Source: Sceloporus undulatus | Taxonomy: Eukaryota; Chordata; Lepidosauria; Squamata; Phrynosomatidae | Length of the DNA: 64,000 nt | NCBI RefSeq assembly: GCF_019175285.1 | Contig: NC_056526.1 | Span: 122,996,964 to 123,060,963, forward strand | Direction of reading: 5' to 3' | Shown: piece by piece, positions 56,101 to 64,000 of the stretch | Position numbering within the stretch: the first letter of the stretch is position 1 | How the letters are laid out: the number at the start of each line of letters is the position of its first letter | The notes under the pieces: model-generated | Databases searched by the model: none | What the model saw: the letters and a program-made list of their open reading frames with translations, nothing else | What the model was told of the DNA's origin: nothing | Translations under genes and position numbers: made by a program

Positions 56101-59100
56101 GGTATGTCCTTCAGTTAAGTCTTGCTTAGGAATTGTCAGAAATATTTACTCACTTCTTTAGCACCAGATTCTCTCAATAGTTTAATTATGGGTGAAATGG
56201 TGTTGCCTCGTACAATAGAATCATCAATGAGGACAACACGCTTCCCTTTGAAGTTATCTGACAAGACTCCAAACTTTTTGGCTACTCCAAGTTGTCTTAA
56301 CCTCATATTTGGCTGAATGAAAGTTCTTCCCACGTATCTATTTTTGCACAATACTTCAATATATGGTAATCCACACTGCAAAAAAGGAGAAAAAGTGGTC
56401 AAAGTACAGTTTTTGTGAAGTGGCTAAAATCAATTCTAAATCAAACATTGATATGTTTGGACTAGCACTGCTTAGCACTTTTAGAAATAGAAGTGTAGAT
56501 GGGGGGAGCAGTTAAAGCTGCAATTCTTAAGAGTCCATTCGGAAAGGGATTACTGTAGGTTGAATTTGATTGTATTTTAATTGTATTTTTTAATTGTTGT
56601 AACCCACCCAGATTCCTTGTGATTGGGCAGGATATAAATAAATCATTTATTATATTATTATTATCTTTGGATAATAATAATTATCCAAAGATAGCCAGCG
56701 ATTTCAACAGCATACATTTCTGAATACGTTTAGTAATCCATGTCTTATTTTGAGCTTTGAAACCCAAAAGGCAGGAATGAAGAAACTCTGGCTACCAGGG
56801 GGTCCTCATACAACCCCAAGCCCTTATCTCTAATCGCTGAAGGCTTGTTTGTGGTTTCTTTTCTCACTTGTTGAAAGAGAAAGAAGCCAGAATGTCAAAC
56901 TGATGCTTTCACAATAAACAAGCCACAGACCAAAATTTGTTTCATTTCGCCATCTTCAGATAGCACACTGTTCATACTCAATAAGCTTGGATTCTTAAAT
57001 CTCCCTGCCTTATCATTAAGTCCAAATAAGGCCATATATCTCCCTCCTCACCTCTGTGTTCTGTAATAACAAGAGAATTAGGCGTTAAAGGAAAAAAACA
57101 GCGACAATACCTTTTGTGCATAGCCAAGAGCTGCAGGTGTTGCAGATTCTGGAACTGTGCTAACCAAATCTGCTTCAACTGGGGCTTCAATAGCAAGCTG
57201 TTGACCACATCTCCTTCTTACAGAATACACCATTTGACCTATGGAAATTAAGGAAACTTTATATATATTTTTTTTCCTACTGTATGACTCTGATTAAGGT
57301 ATTTGTATTAGTCTTCCTCCATTGCTGTTATAATCCCATGGAACACTTACACAGGTGTAAAGGGTCAACCTCAGCCTACTTAACAATTTGATTTGTCAAC
57401 AACCTTTTTTTCTTTTGAATAATATTTTTGCTAGTTTTTTAATCAGTTTTTAAAAAAATCACATAAAATAAAAATAAGAGGAGAGATTAAAAATGGGAGA
57501 GTTGTTAAAGTGCTTTCATGATGTAAATTGGAAAGTCATATATACTGGAATTATGACTAATCTCAAGAAAAACTGATCCCATTTATATTTATTTTCCCTA
57601 CATGCACATCATACAAATAGGTATTGTGGGTAGAAATCATTACTTTTTTCTTGTATAGAAAATGACAGTTCCTTCCAGAATGGAAGCACCTTGACTGCCC
57701 TAGTACATGTATGGATTACAGGTTAGAGGCATGCAATTCAACTATACATATTAGACAATTTATAAGTTAGGCATATCCACAGATGTTTTCTTTTTTACAA
57801 GCACTTAAATATAAATTATGTCAGACTGAAGGAATGTTGCATATAGCAAATTTGGTAGCTTGCCTTCAAAAATGCTGTCAGGCCGTGCAAAATACACATA
57901 TTCAAAAATACAAAATGCTGTAGGATCTCCTGCAGGCCTTGGTACAACATCCAGGGTCTGGACCTCATTTCTAGATATCTTCAAGATCTCTCCTGGCATA
58001 ACTTCACGGTAATATCTGTAAAATATGATTGCATAGGTGAAATAGCATAATTAGTTGTTTTTTTTAAAAAAAGAGCAAATATTGTCACAGAAAGAACATT
58101 AGTTGCTGCACTTGAAGTCACTTTAATGACTTCAGTCATTAAACAATTCTGAACTTGGAAAAATATATATGTATTTTCTAGCAGGTGTCATGATCCCAGT
58201 TATACTATGTCTGGCATAATTTCACAGAAGTGAGGAATAAGTATAAATGTGGTACTGAGGGTATATTTAAGCTTCCATAAATTATCTGCTTTTATTTTCT
58301 TTAATGTAGGTTTATGGCCTGTGAAGATAATTCTTCAAAGTGTGGGTTATACTGGCTACAATCTCAGAAGCAACAAGAAGGCTAAGGATGTAATGTATGT
58401 TTAGCTGGGAATAAGTCCCACTGAACATAATAGGACATGCATATCAATAAATGTGTATAGGATTCTGTTAATTAGCTTTCTGGATGTTCAAAAGAGGGAT
58501 TACCAGAGCACCATATCCCTTTTCCATGATTAAGAAGACTAAAGCAAATCTGAGCAATCTGAAAGGTGTGGCCAGATTGTTAATTCAACATTTTGGTGGA
58601 AAGCTTTAAAATCAGCCCAGAAACAGGCTGGCTACATACAGAAATAATTATAATGATTTCTCACTGTAATATAATGAAATAAAATATGACAATAGCTCCA
58701 GTTAAGGCATTTTTGTCAGCCTCATGGAACAGAAATATAGAGTGAAATCCAAACAGTGACTGTTATTCTCTTTACAGTGACTATACAAATCATATCCATT
58801 CTTGTTTTTATTGTTGGTGTCACATGCAAAGATGTATTCAGATGATTTTCTCTGGCTTGTTTCTCTTCTAATCAGCTAATGGTGATGCAGATGGGCACTA
58901 GGTGGTTATGTTCTCATATGAAAACAAACAGAAATTTGGTAGATTTAGAAGCAAGACTGCTTATAAACAACAAACTAACAAATTAAGCAGAGCATATGAG
59001 GAAGCAGACTTAAGTCTATGAAAGCTCATGCTGCCAACTTCTTTCTTTCAATTAGTCTCAAAGGTGCTACAAGATCTCATTACACACTAAGCACAGCATG

Positions 59101-61886
59101 TAAAAGAAAGAGACAGCACACAGCCCAAGGTACAACAATGTTGTATGTGAACTGAATGAATATGTTAAAATGTTTTGGGAAATAAATTAACAATCCATAT
59201 TATCAGAATTTTTATAATATCATTAAACTTGGCACAGTGGTTTGAGTGCTGAAATACAACTCTGGAGAACAGGGTTCGATTCTCAGTTTGGCCACAAAAC
59301 CCACTGGGTTTCCTTGGACAAGTCACATGCTCTGAGCCTCAGGGGAAGGCAATGTACAGTTCGGCTTGTTGGGATATGCGTTGTCAGGCCATGGCTATCT
59401 TCAAATTAAGTATTATTGTAGCACAAAATAGTAGAAGCAATCTGTTGGCTTATTTTTAATTCAGTATATAATGAACAAACTTACTCTGCACCAATAGATA
59501 AAAAGCTGCAGGATTCTGAAGACACTACCCATCCTTCAGTTTCAGCATAGTTTTTTCCCTGGAAATGAAATGAGTACAACAATAAGACTATTTCTATAAT
59601 TTTTGGAACTTAGTAACTTTTTTTAATGATACACTCTAGATAATTTACATTTGTGCTCATAATTCTGGAACACAAAGTGGGACTGTACTGACATTACTGG
59701 CAAAATATCCCACCCAGATCAGTATCAATTCACTTATGAGTATATGGTGAAGCCCTTTCACTCTTTATGCAGCAATTTCATTTGATGTGATTACACTGCT
59801 GGTTCTTTCAGCAAAGAAGTGTGAAAGGGTGACCCACATCCTAAATAGGCAATAGACTGATTTGGGAAGCAATGACTAAATCAGGGCTCTCAGCACACAT
59901 CTATTGTCTGCTTAGAAAAATGAATATGACCCTCATACTTTTCAGTTGGTACAAGATATGGCTGGGTGTAACACCAAGCAGCTCAGTGGTAGCAGGGTGT
60001 GTGGTTTTTAAGGCAGCAAAAGCTTCTTTAGAATAGCTGGGGCTTCCCTTCTTCCTTGCAGTCATCTGCATGTTTGGTTTCCATCCATATTGGTGCCCAG
60101 AAAAGAGAAGAAGGAGAAGAGGCAAAAAGAACAAAAACAGAGAGAGGGAGGGAGAAAAGAGAGGGAGGAAAAGCTTAAAGGGATGGTTAGGGGATTCTAT
60201 TAAGAAGAGTGGGAAGGTTATAGTGTTTTAAATACATCCCTATGGACAGAAGACTGGCTTCATAGGAGGGTTGTTCTGCAACCTGGACTCCCTCAAAGGC
60301 TAATTGGTTCCTGCCTATGGACAAAGGGGGAGACCAATCCACAGTTAGGATGTTCTGCCCACTCCACAGGGAAATTATACCTGCTATAAAAAGGGCTAAA
60401 GTGATCCCAGATTGGCAGCATTTCAAAATGAATGTAAATTTCATTGCATAAGCATGGTTTACACATTAACGTAATCACCAAGTTAGGGTTCCGTATTGGA
60501 AGAAAGGCAGGATATATAAAATAAAATAAAATACCTTTTCCACTAATGTCCCCTACTGGAACAAGACGGCCAATGCAGAGAGGTCGGTTCCCATAGGGGT
60601 CACGTACTGCATAGATTATATCTTTATGCATCATCAAAATTGAGTATGAAGTGGGTGTTTCATTCATGAGGTTTTTGATCCTGAAAGATGAAGTCACTTA
60701 ATGTATCATTTTTAATTTTGACAATAATTCATAAATGGTAGTTTTCAATAGTAGTTTTGACCAGCTGGAGAGTTGCTGCTAATTTCAGTGCTCCCCAAGC
60801 CACATGCTTTACCTTGCTACCCAATCTGGTGTGTCATCTTGCTCTAAAGGAGGGGTGAATGCCAGCAGCTGAGTGATCAGTTCACTGTCAGAACTTGTGG
60901 AGAGTCCCACACCATGGCGCATTAGCTGGAAAACAAAGGGCACACAATACATTAGGTACATGCTCATATCTGAATTATCTTTAAAAGGCAACTCTATAAC
61001 ACCCATGGGAGCCAGCATGGCTAGTGATTTGAGTGTTGGACTATGATTCTGGAGACCCCAGTTCAATTCCCAGCTTGACTATGAAAGCCACTGAGTGACC
61101 CTGGGAAAGTCACACACTCTCAGCCTCAGGGGAAGGCAATGGGAAACCTCTGAACAAATCTTACCAAGAAAACTCCATGATACGTCACCTTAGGATCACC
61201 GTAAGTTGGAAATGACTTGAAGGCACACAACAATAACGTTAACACCCACAATCTCCAAGCCAGCACAGCAAATACATACATACAAATGAACTACAAAACA
61301 AAAGGGGCTTTTATTCACTAACTCATTCAAATAAATATGTACAGTGGGTCCTTGATATCTGCTGGATAGTAAACTTCATCTTTTGCATCCTTTGTTGCAT
61401 GTTTTATCCTTGACTTATCCACGAGTCATATTGAAATCCACAATTTTTGCCCCAAAACTTGCCCTTGACTTATGCATAAGGTTGACTATATGGTAAACAG
61501 TGGGCAGTGGGCATTGCATTGCCTTTACCCATGATATTCAGCAGCAGATTCTTGGAATGTCAACCATTTTAATGGTCTCTGCATTAAATATTGGTTATGA
61601 CAAATATATGTGTAAATTTACTGTGTCTTCCTGCCTTCTATGCTTAGAATGACTGCAGAATGCTAGATTAATTACCTACCTTTCTCCTCAGCCGCACAGC
61701 ATTTGTGAGCTCTCCATTGTGAGCTACAGCAATCTTCCCATGCAGTGTTTCCACAACAAATGGTTGACAGTTATCCAAGACAGAGACTCCTGATGTTGAA
61801 TATCTTGTGTGGCCAATTCCAAGATTTGAAACATACAGCTTTTTCAGACTATCTTCACTGAACACATGATTAACAAGACCCATTCC
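53004..61886 (-). CDS. PPAT: PPAT (amidophosphoribosyltransferase), nine exons; 5' exons outside window
   Basis: Cytosolic glutamine PRPP amidotransferase, first committed enzyme of de novo purine synthesis. Exons: 61680-61886, 60813-60925, 60535-60680, 59485-59558, 57864-58015, 57111-57238, 56154-56375, 55873-55993, 53004-53179. They encode about 445 residues, equal to human residue 66 onward (517 total). Motifs: glutaminase [11 protein letters not shown] and [14 protein letters not shown]-binding [11 protein letters not shown]; Fe-S cysteines in AFCIFEY, KFPCYMG and HCIACL; C terminus GKYPVELEW. The N terminus with its propeptide and catalytic Cys is not in the window; I searched 61887-64000 and found no earlier exon. 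Two oddities: a GC donor after 57864, and a one-base phase conflict at the start of exon 59485-59558. Confidence 0.95.
53271..53467 (+). mobile_element. Pogo/Tigger-like nonautonomous element in PPAT intron
   Basis: Begins TA|cagtcagccctccatagcca and ends accaaggactcacta. Internally shortened relative to 19520-19752. Confidence 0.8.
53470..54214. other. PPAT intron, nothing recognised
   Basis: Intronic sequence between two DNA elements. No exon or repeat identified. Confidence 0.4.
54217..54472. mobile_element. Young-looking CpG-rich miniature element with TA duplication
   Basis: TA|cagtggtgcctcgggttacg and tatcccgaggtaccactg|TA are inverted ends. The 256-bp body has many repeats of ttcgtaacccgaaa and its inverse and keeps its CpGs, suggesting little decay since insertion. 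TcMar/pogo-like by ends and TA duplication. Confidence 0.85.
54475..55440. other. PPAT intron with possible old LINE 3' end
   Basis: 54900-55110 loosely resembles an L2/CR1-like 3' UTR (gctgggtggccttagtgag...aaataaatagtgataaataaa). Nothing else recognised. Confidence 0.4.
55446..55614. mobile_element. Foldback miniature element
   Basis: ctgctttgagtcactttgga (55446-) pairs with tccaaagtgactcaaagcag (-55614); arms of about 64 bp include tgatgcatgcgtcctaag and its inverse. The right side continues with ttattttggactgtctgtatcagg, a likely original terminus lost on the left. Confidence 0.75.
55873..55993 (-). CDS. PPAT: PPAT exon
   Basis: 121 nt. The acceptor is cctccctcag and the donor gtaaag. 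Encodes [20 protein letters not shown], with a cluster-ligand Cys, and [20 protein letters not shown]. Leaves in phase 1. Confidence 0.95.
56154..56375 (-). CDS. PPAT: PPAT exon with PRPP-binding motif
   Basis: 222 nt (74 codons), phase 0 at both ends. The acceptor is ctccttttttgcag and the donor gtgagt. Encodes [36 protein letters not shown] and [17 protein letters not shown], the PRPP loop of type I phosphoribosyltransferases. Confidence 0.96.
56565..56680 (+). mobile_element. L2/CR1-like LINE 3' end
   Basis: taattgttgtaacccaccca then gggcaggatataaataaatc with a short (ATT) tail, in a PPAT intron. Confidence 0.65.
57111..57238 (-). CDS. PPAT: PPAT exon
   Basis: 128 nt. The acceptor is aatttccatag and the donor gtattg. 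Encodes [19 protein letters not shown] and [19 protein letters not shown], the start of the phosphoribosyltransferase fold. Confidence 0.94.
57864..58015 (-). CDS. PPAT: PPAT exon followed by a GC donor
   Basis: 152 nt. The acceptor is tattttacag. Encodes [20 protein letters not shown] and [20 protein letters not shown], including the first Fe-S ligand Cys. The donor reads GAAG|GCAAGC, so the intron begins GC rather than GT. Phase 1 out joins GT CAA ATG of the next exon. Confidence 0.94.
58016..58980. other. PPAT intron, nothing recognised
   Basis: Part of the intron between the 74-nt and 152-nt exons. No element or exon identified. Confidence 0.4.
58985..59090 (+). repeat. Dispersed repeat 3' end (gaaagctcatgctgccaac)
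   Basis: gaggaagcagacttaagtct, gaaagctcatgctgccaact and tctcaaaggtgctacaagat are typical of a widespread reptile repeat 3' end. A short match, tagtctcaaaggtggtacaa, occurs at 42032-42051. Family not recognised. Confidence 0.5.
59228..59355 (+). mobile_element. tRNA-derived SINE, head half
   Basis: ggcacagtggtttgagtgct (A box) and acagggttcgattctca (B box), then cagcctcagggg-type body. The BovB-like tail is missing. Confidence 0.75.
59485..59558 (-). CDS. PPAT: PPAT exon with one-base phase conflict at its start
   Basis: 74 nt. The acceptor is atttccag and the donor gtaagt. Encodes [20 protein letters not shown] in a frame that fits the next exon (GA|A TAT). Entering from the preceding exon in phase 1 would need 73 nt. 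The surplus base sits in the A-run after GG at the exon start (six A on the coding strand, + strand 59551-59556). With five A the protein aligns to the family without a gap. Confidence 0.88.
59560..60534. other. PPAT intron with the phase conflict, nothing else recognised
   Basis: AT-rich and purine-rich sequence. No mobile element is clearly bounded here. Confidence 0.4.
60535..60680 (-). CDS. PPAT: PPAT exon
   Basis: 146 nt. The acceptor is catctttcag and the donor gtattt. Encodes [20 protein letters not shown] and [20 protein letters not shown]. As read it leaves in phase 1 (AAA G|), which conflicts with the next exon by one base. Confidence 0.92.
60813..60925 (-). CDS. PPAT: PPAT exon
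   Basis: 113 nt. The acceptor is ttgttttccag and the donor gtaaag. Encodes [20 protein letters not shown] and [11 protein letters not shown], still in the amidotransferase domain. Leaves in phase 2 (AG|G). Confidence 0.95.
61009..61235 (+). mobile_element. tRNA-derived SINE with ACA tail, near full length
   Basis: gagccagcatggctagtgat (A box), ccagttcaattcccagc (B box), cactctcagcctcaggggaa, and ending gacttgaaggcacacaacaa. Located in a PPAT intron. Confidence 0.85.
61340..61500. mobile_element. Fragments of pogo-like and TATACTCG-type elements
   Basis: TA|cagtgggtccttgatatctg starts a pogo-like end, followed by ccttgacttatccacgagtc and cccttgacttatgcataagg of the TATACTCG-type element. Confidence 0.5.
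61680..61886 (-). CDS. PPAT: PPAT exon, glutaminase domain (first in window)
   Basis: 207 nt (69 codons), phase 0 at both ends. The acceptor is tttgtttttcag and the donor gtaggt. Encodes [40 protein letters not shown] and [11 protein letters not shown], the glutamine-handling part of the class II amidotransferase domain. Confidence 0.95.
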
Positions 61887-63502
61887 CTGAAAAACAAAAA
61901 GGAAACTGAAAATGTGCTCTAAATTCAGTTTCCAGTGCCACCCAATATACTTCAGTACACTAAAACTAACACATCAGTATTCCCAGAAAAGAGAAATCCC
62001 CCTTATCTTTCTGTAAAGTATGCAGGTATCTCATTTAATATCATTTGTTTTCTTCAACGTGTTTTATCATATTGGTTTTTTTGGACAAAATTCTCACTGT
62101 ACAATAAATGCAGTTAACTGGAGGGGAGCAACAAAGCTTTTCTTCTCCAGATAACACTTTCCTTCTTTGGAAAAGTCACAGTTGCTATTTTGCTGCTGGC
62201 AAATTTAGTCTCTCTTATCTGGGCAGATGCTGCATTTCATAGGCCTGTAGAAGTGCTATAGACACCTATTACACAGAAGTAGCTTTACATGATGCATGTA
62301 AATCCCATCAGTAACTTTTAAATAATGCTCAGCAAAATGGGTTAATAGTGAGGACACACCAGTAGCGTTATCAGATGTTCTATAACACCTATATACCATC
62401 TTTTTTAAAATAAGGAAACAAAACATGCTATTTATTTAGTGCTACACCAGTTCCTTCCTACTACCCCTACTTCAGAAACACAGAAGACAGAACAACTGTG
62501 AAGTTAATTTAATAACATAGCTGTTTTCTTCTTCCATCATAATATTCTGATCAGTCAGTCATATTTCCATATCATCAAAAAGCAACAGTATAGCTTATTG
62601 GTAATACAATTTCATACCCGTGGGCAGGGAAGTGATAATGTAAGAAAAAACTACTTCAACAAGATGACTTTATGAAGTAGTTGCCAGGGAGAATATTACC
62701 TGGAAAGCTTCATGGACAGCTAGACGTGCACCATGATGAATAAAACTACTTACATTTTTAAATGATGCGAAATTTTGTTACAGTTACTTCTTGGCCTTTT
62801 AAGAGTTCTGATATATATTTTAAAATGCTAAAAGGTGAAAACCATGGCATTACAAATGCCAGAGCAAAGTATCTGCTCAATTCTACAAGAAAGAATTATT
62901 CAGATGTTTTTCACACAGATATATAATTGTTCATTTTCATAAATTGGTACTTCTGGTGAAATTACAATATTTCAAATTTAAATTAGGAGGAACTATTTTC
63001 CTGACTCAAAGTAATGGAAGATTTAATTGACATCCTTCTTTAAAAGCCTTGGCCATCCATCACTCTCCCATCCTTCTTGCTTACACAGTGTGCTCCTTCT
63101 TCTGAGTAGATAAGGAGATTTCAAATTCTCCTATAAGGCAACTGGTATTTTATCACTGTGCATAAGGAAAGTTCTGCCCTGATGTCATGGTCAGGAACTA
63201 ACTTTCTGAGTTAGGAGCACATTTAGGAAACCAGTCAAACAGATATGTGTAAAGGAAATTAAATACACACATTATAAAGATGCACAAGGTAGCTTGAGGT
63301 AGATTAAATTCCAGAAAAACGTAAAAAATATAGTCCTCCTAAATGCTTTTCTTGTATAGGTAAAAAAAAGAAGGAACCATTATAATGCAGTGGCAACATT
63401 TTTGGTTTGAAACCCATGGCTAGCCATGAGGAAATAAATCTTTCTGCCTGTCCCTGACTCGTCATTCAAACTGATTGACTTCACACTAGGATTTGTGATG
63501 TA
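61887..63502. other. PPAT upstream intron, nothing recognised
   Basis: I looked on the - strand for the missing PPAT exons (QHRGQESAGIV-type) and found none. No bounded element apart from the one beginning at 63503. Confidence 0.45.
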
Positions 63503-63818
63503 CAGGTTGCTTCCCTTATCATGAATTCTGAAATCGGAAATACTCCAAAAATTAAAACTTTTTTCCTGGGTAAATGACAGCGACAGCTTTGCTTTTGATG
63601 GTTCAATATGCACAAACTTTGTTTCATTCACAAAATAATTTAAAATATTGTCTTTGGGCTATGTGTATAAGGTGTATATGAAACATAAATGAATGTTTAG
63701 ACTTGGGTCCCATCTCTAAGATATCTCATTACGTATATGAAAATACAGGTATTCCAAAATCCCCAACACCCAAGATACTTCTAGTTCCAAGCATTTTGGA
63801 TAAAGGAGACTCAACATG
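63503..63818 (-). mobile_element. Pogo/Tigger-type element (CAGGTTGAGTCTC termini), reversed copy
   Basis: TA|caggttgcttcccttatcat and gataaaggagactcaacatg|TA are the ends. Internal tgtataaggtgtatatgaaac is the inverse of the 33085-33410 body. Confidence 0.75.
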
Positions 63819-64000
63819 TACCAGTAACAAACAACCATGTGACCTAAACTTCATTTACAATGTCCATGATGGTCAGATATGCAGAGGCTTATCATTACAG
63901 AGAGAAAACTGTACTGAAAAGGTTTGACCATCCTACTTCATCCATTGTGTCTTATCTATACGCTAAGAGAGGAAGAACAATGCAATTTTTTTACAGTGCA

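Noticed and set aside
60536-60560. Alternative PPAT donor CCA|GTAGGG as the normal splice
   Set aside because: It would solve the phase conflict but removes conserved residues before the junction. Kept only as an alternative explanation.
61009-61080. Possible tRNA gene
   Set aside because: A- and B-box-like sequences are part of a SINE and no complete cloverleaf can be drawn.
61887-64000. Search for the missing 5' PPAT exons
   Set aside because: No - strand sequence encoding the expected QHRGQESAG region or a start exon was found, so they should lie beyond the right edge.

Overview
This is vertebrate nuclear DNA, most likely from a squamate reptile and plausibly an iguanian-type lizard. The evidence is three multi-exon genes with reptile-like proteins, large introns, and a repeat set of BovB (RTE) LINE 3' ends, tRNA-derived SINEs ending in (ACA)n, 5S-rRNA-derived SINEs, L2/CR1-like LINE 3' ends, many short pogo/Tigger-like and hAT-like nonautonomous DNA transposons, and AT-rich microsatellites. 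The species call is inference. Gene calls come from reading exons, splice sites and reading phases by eye and from remembered orthologue sequences.

Layout. (1) 1-~13.3 kb, + strand: the last three coding exons of CRACD (KIAA1211, an actin capping-protein inhibitor), followed by a long probable 3'UTR. (2) ~14.0-39.7 kb, - strand: the complete coding region of AASDH (ACSF4, beta-alanine-activating enzyme). Its 14 coding exons sum to 3288 nt, giving 1095 residues, against about 1098 in human. It has an AMP-binding/adenylation module, a phosphopantetheine carrier domain and a PQQ-type beta-propeller. A CpG-rich block at 43.4-43.85 kb is the best promoter candidate. (3) ~40-51 kb: repeat-dense intergenic DNA. 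(4) 51.0-61.9 kb, - strand: nine exons of PPAT (amidophosphoribosyltransferase, first committed step of purine synthesis). The first exons, about 65 residues, lie beyond the right edge. The order CRACD(+) - AASDH(-) - PPAT(-) matches the human 4q12 neighbourhood as I remember it.

The genes do not form one pathway. CRACD and AASDH converge tail to tail and may share an almost palindromic poly(A) signal at 14032-14048. AASDH and PPAT are in tandem. I see no new gene system. The points most worth checking are a probable GC-AG intron in PPAT, a one-base phase conflict at an A-run at the start of another PPAT exon, the shared poly(A) signal, several large inverted duplications of repeat DNA (best example 49965-50405), a GC-rich foldback transposon with 3-bp target duplications (41100-41615), a foldback of about 222 bp in the CRACD 3'UTR, and a TC microsatellite acting as part of an AASDH splice acceptor.
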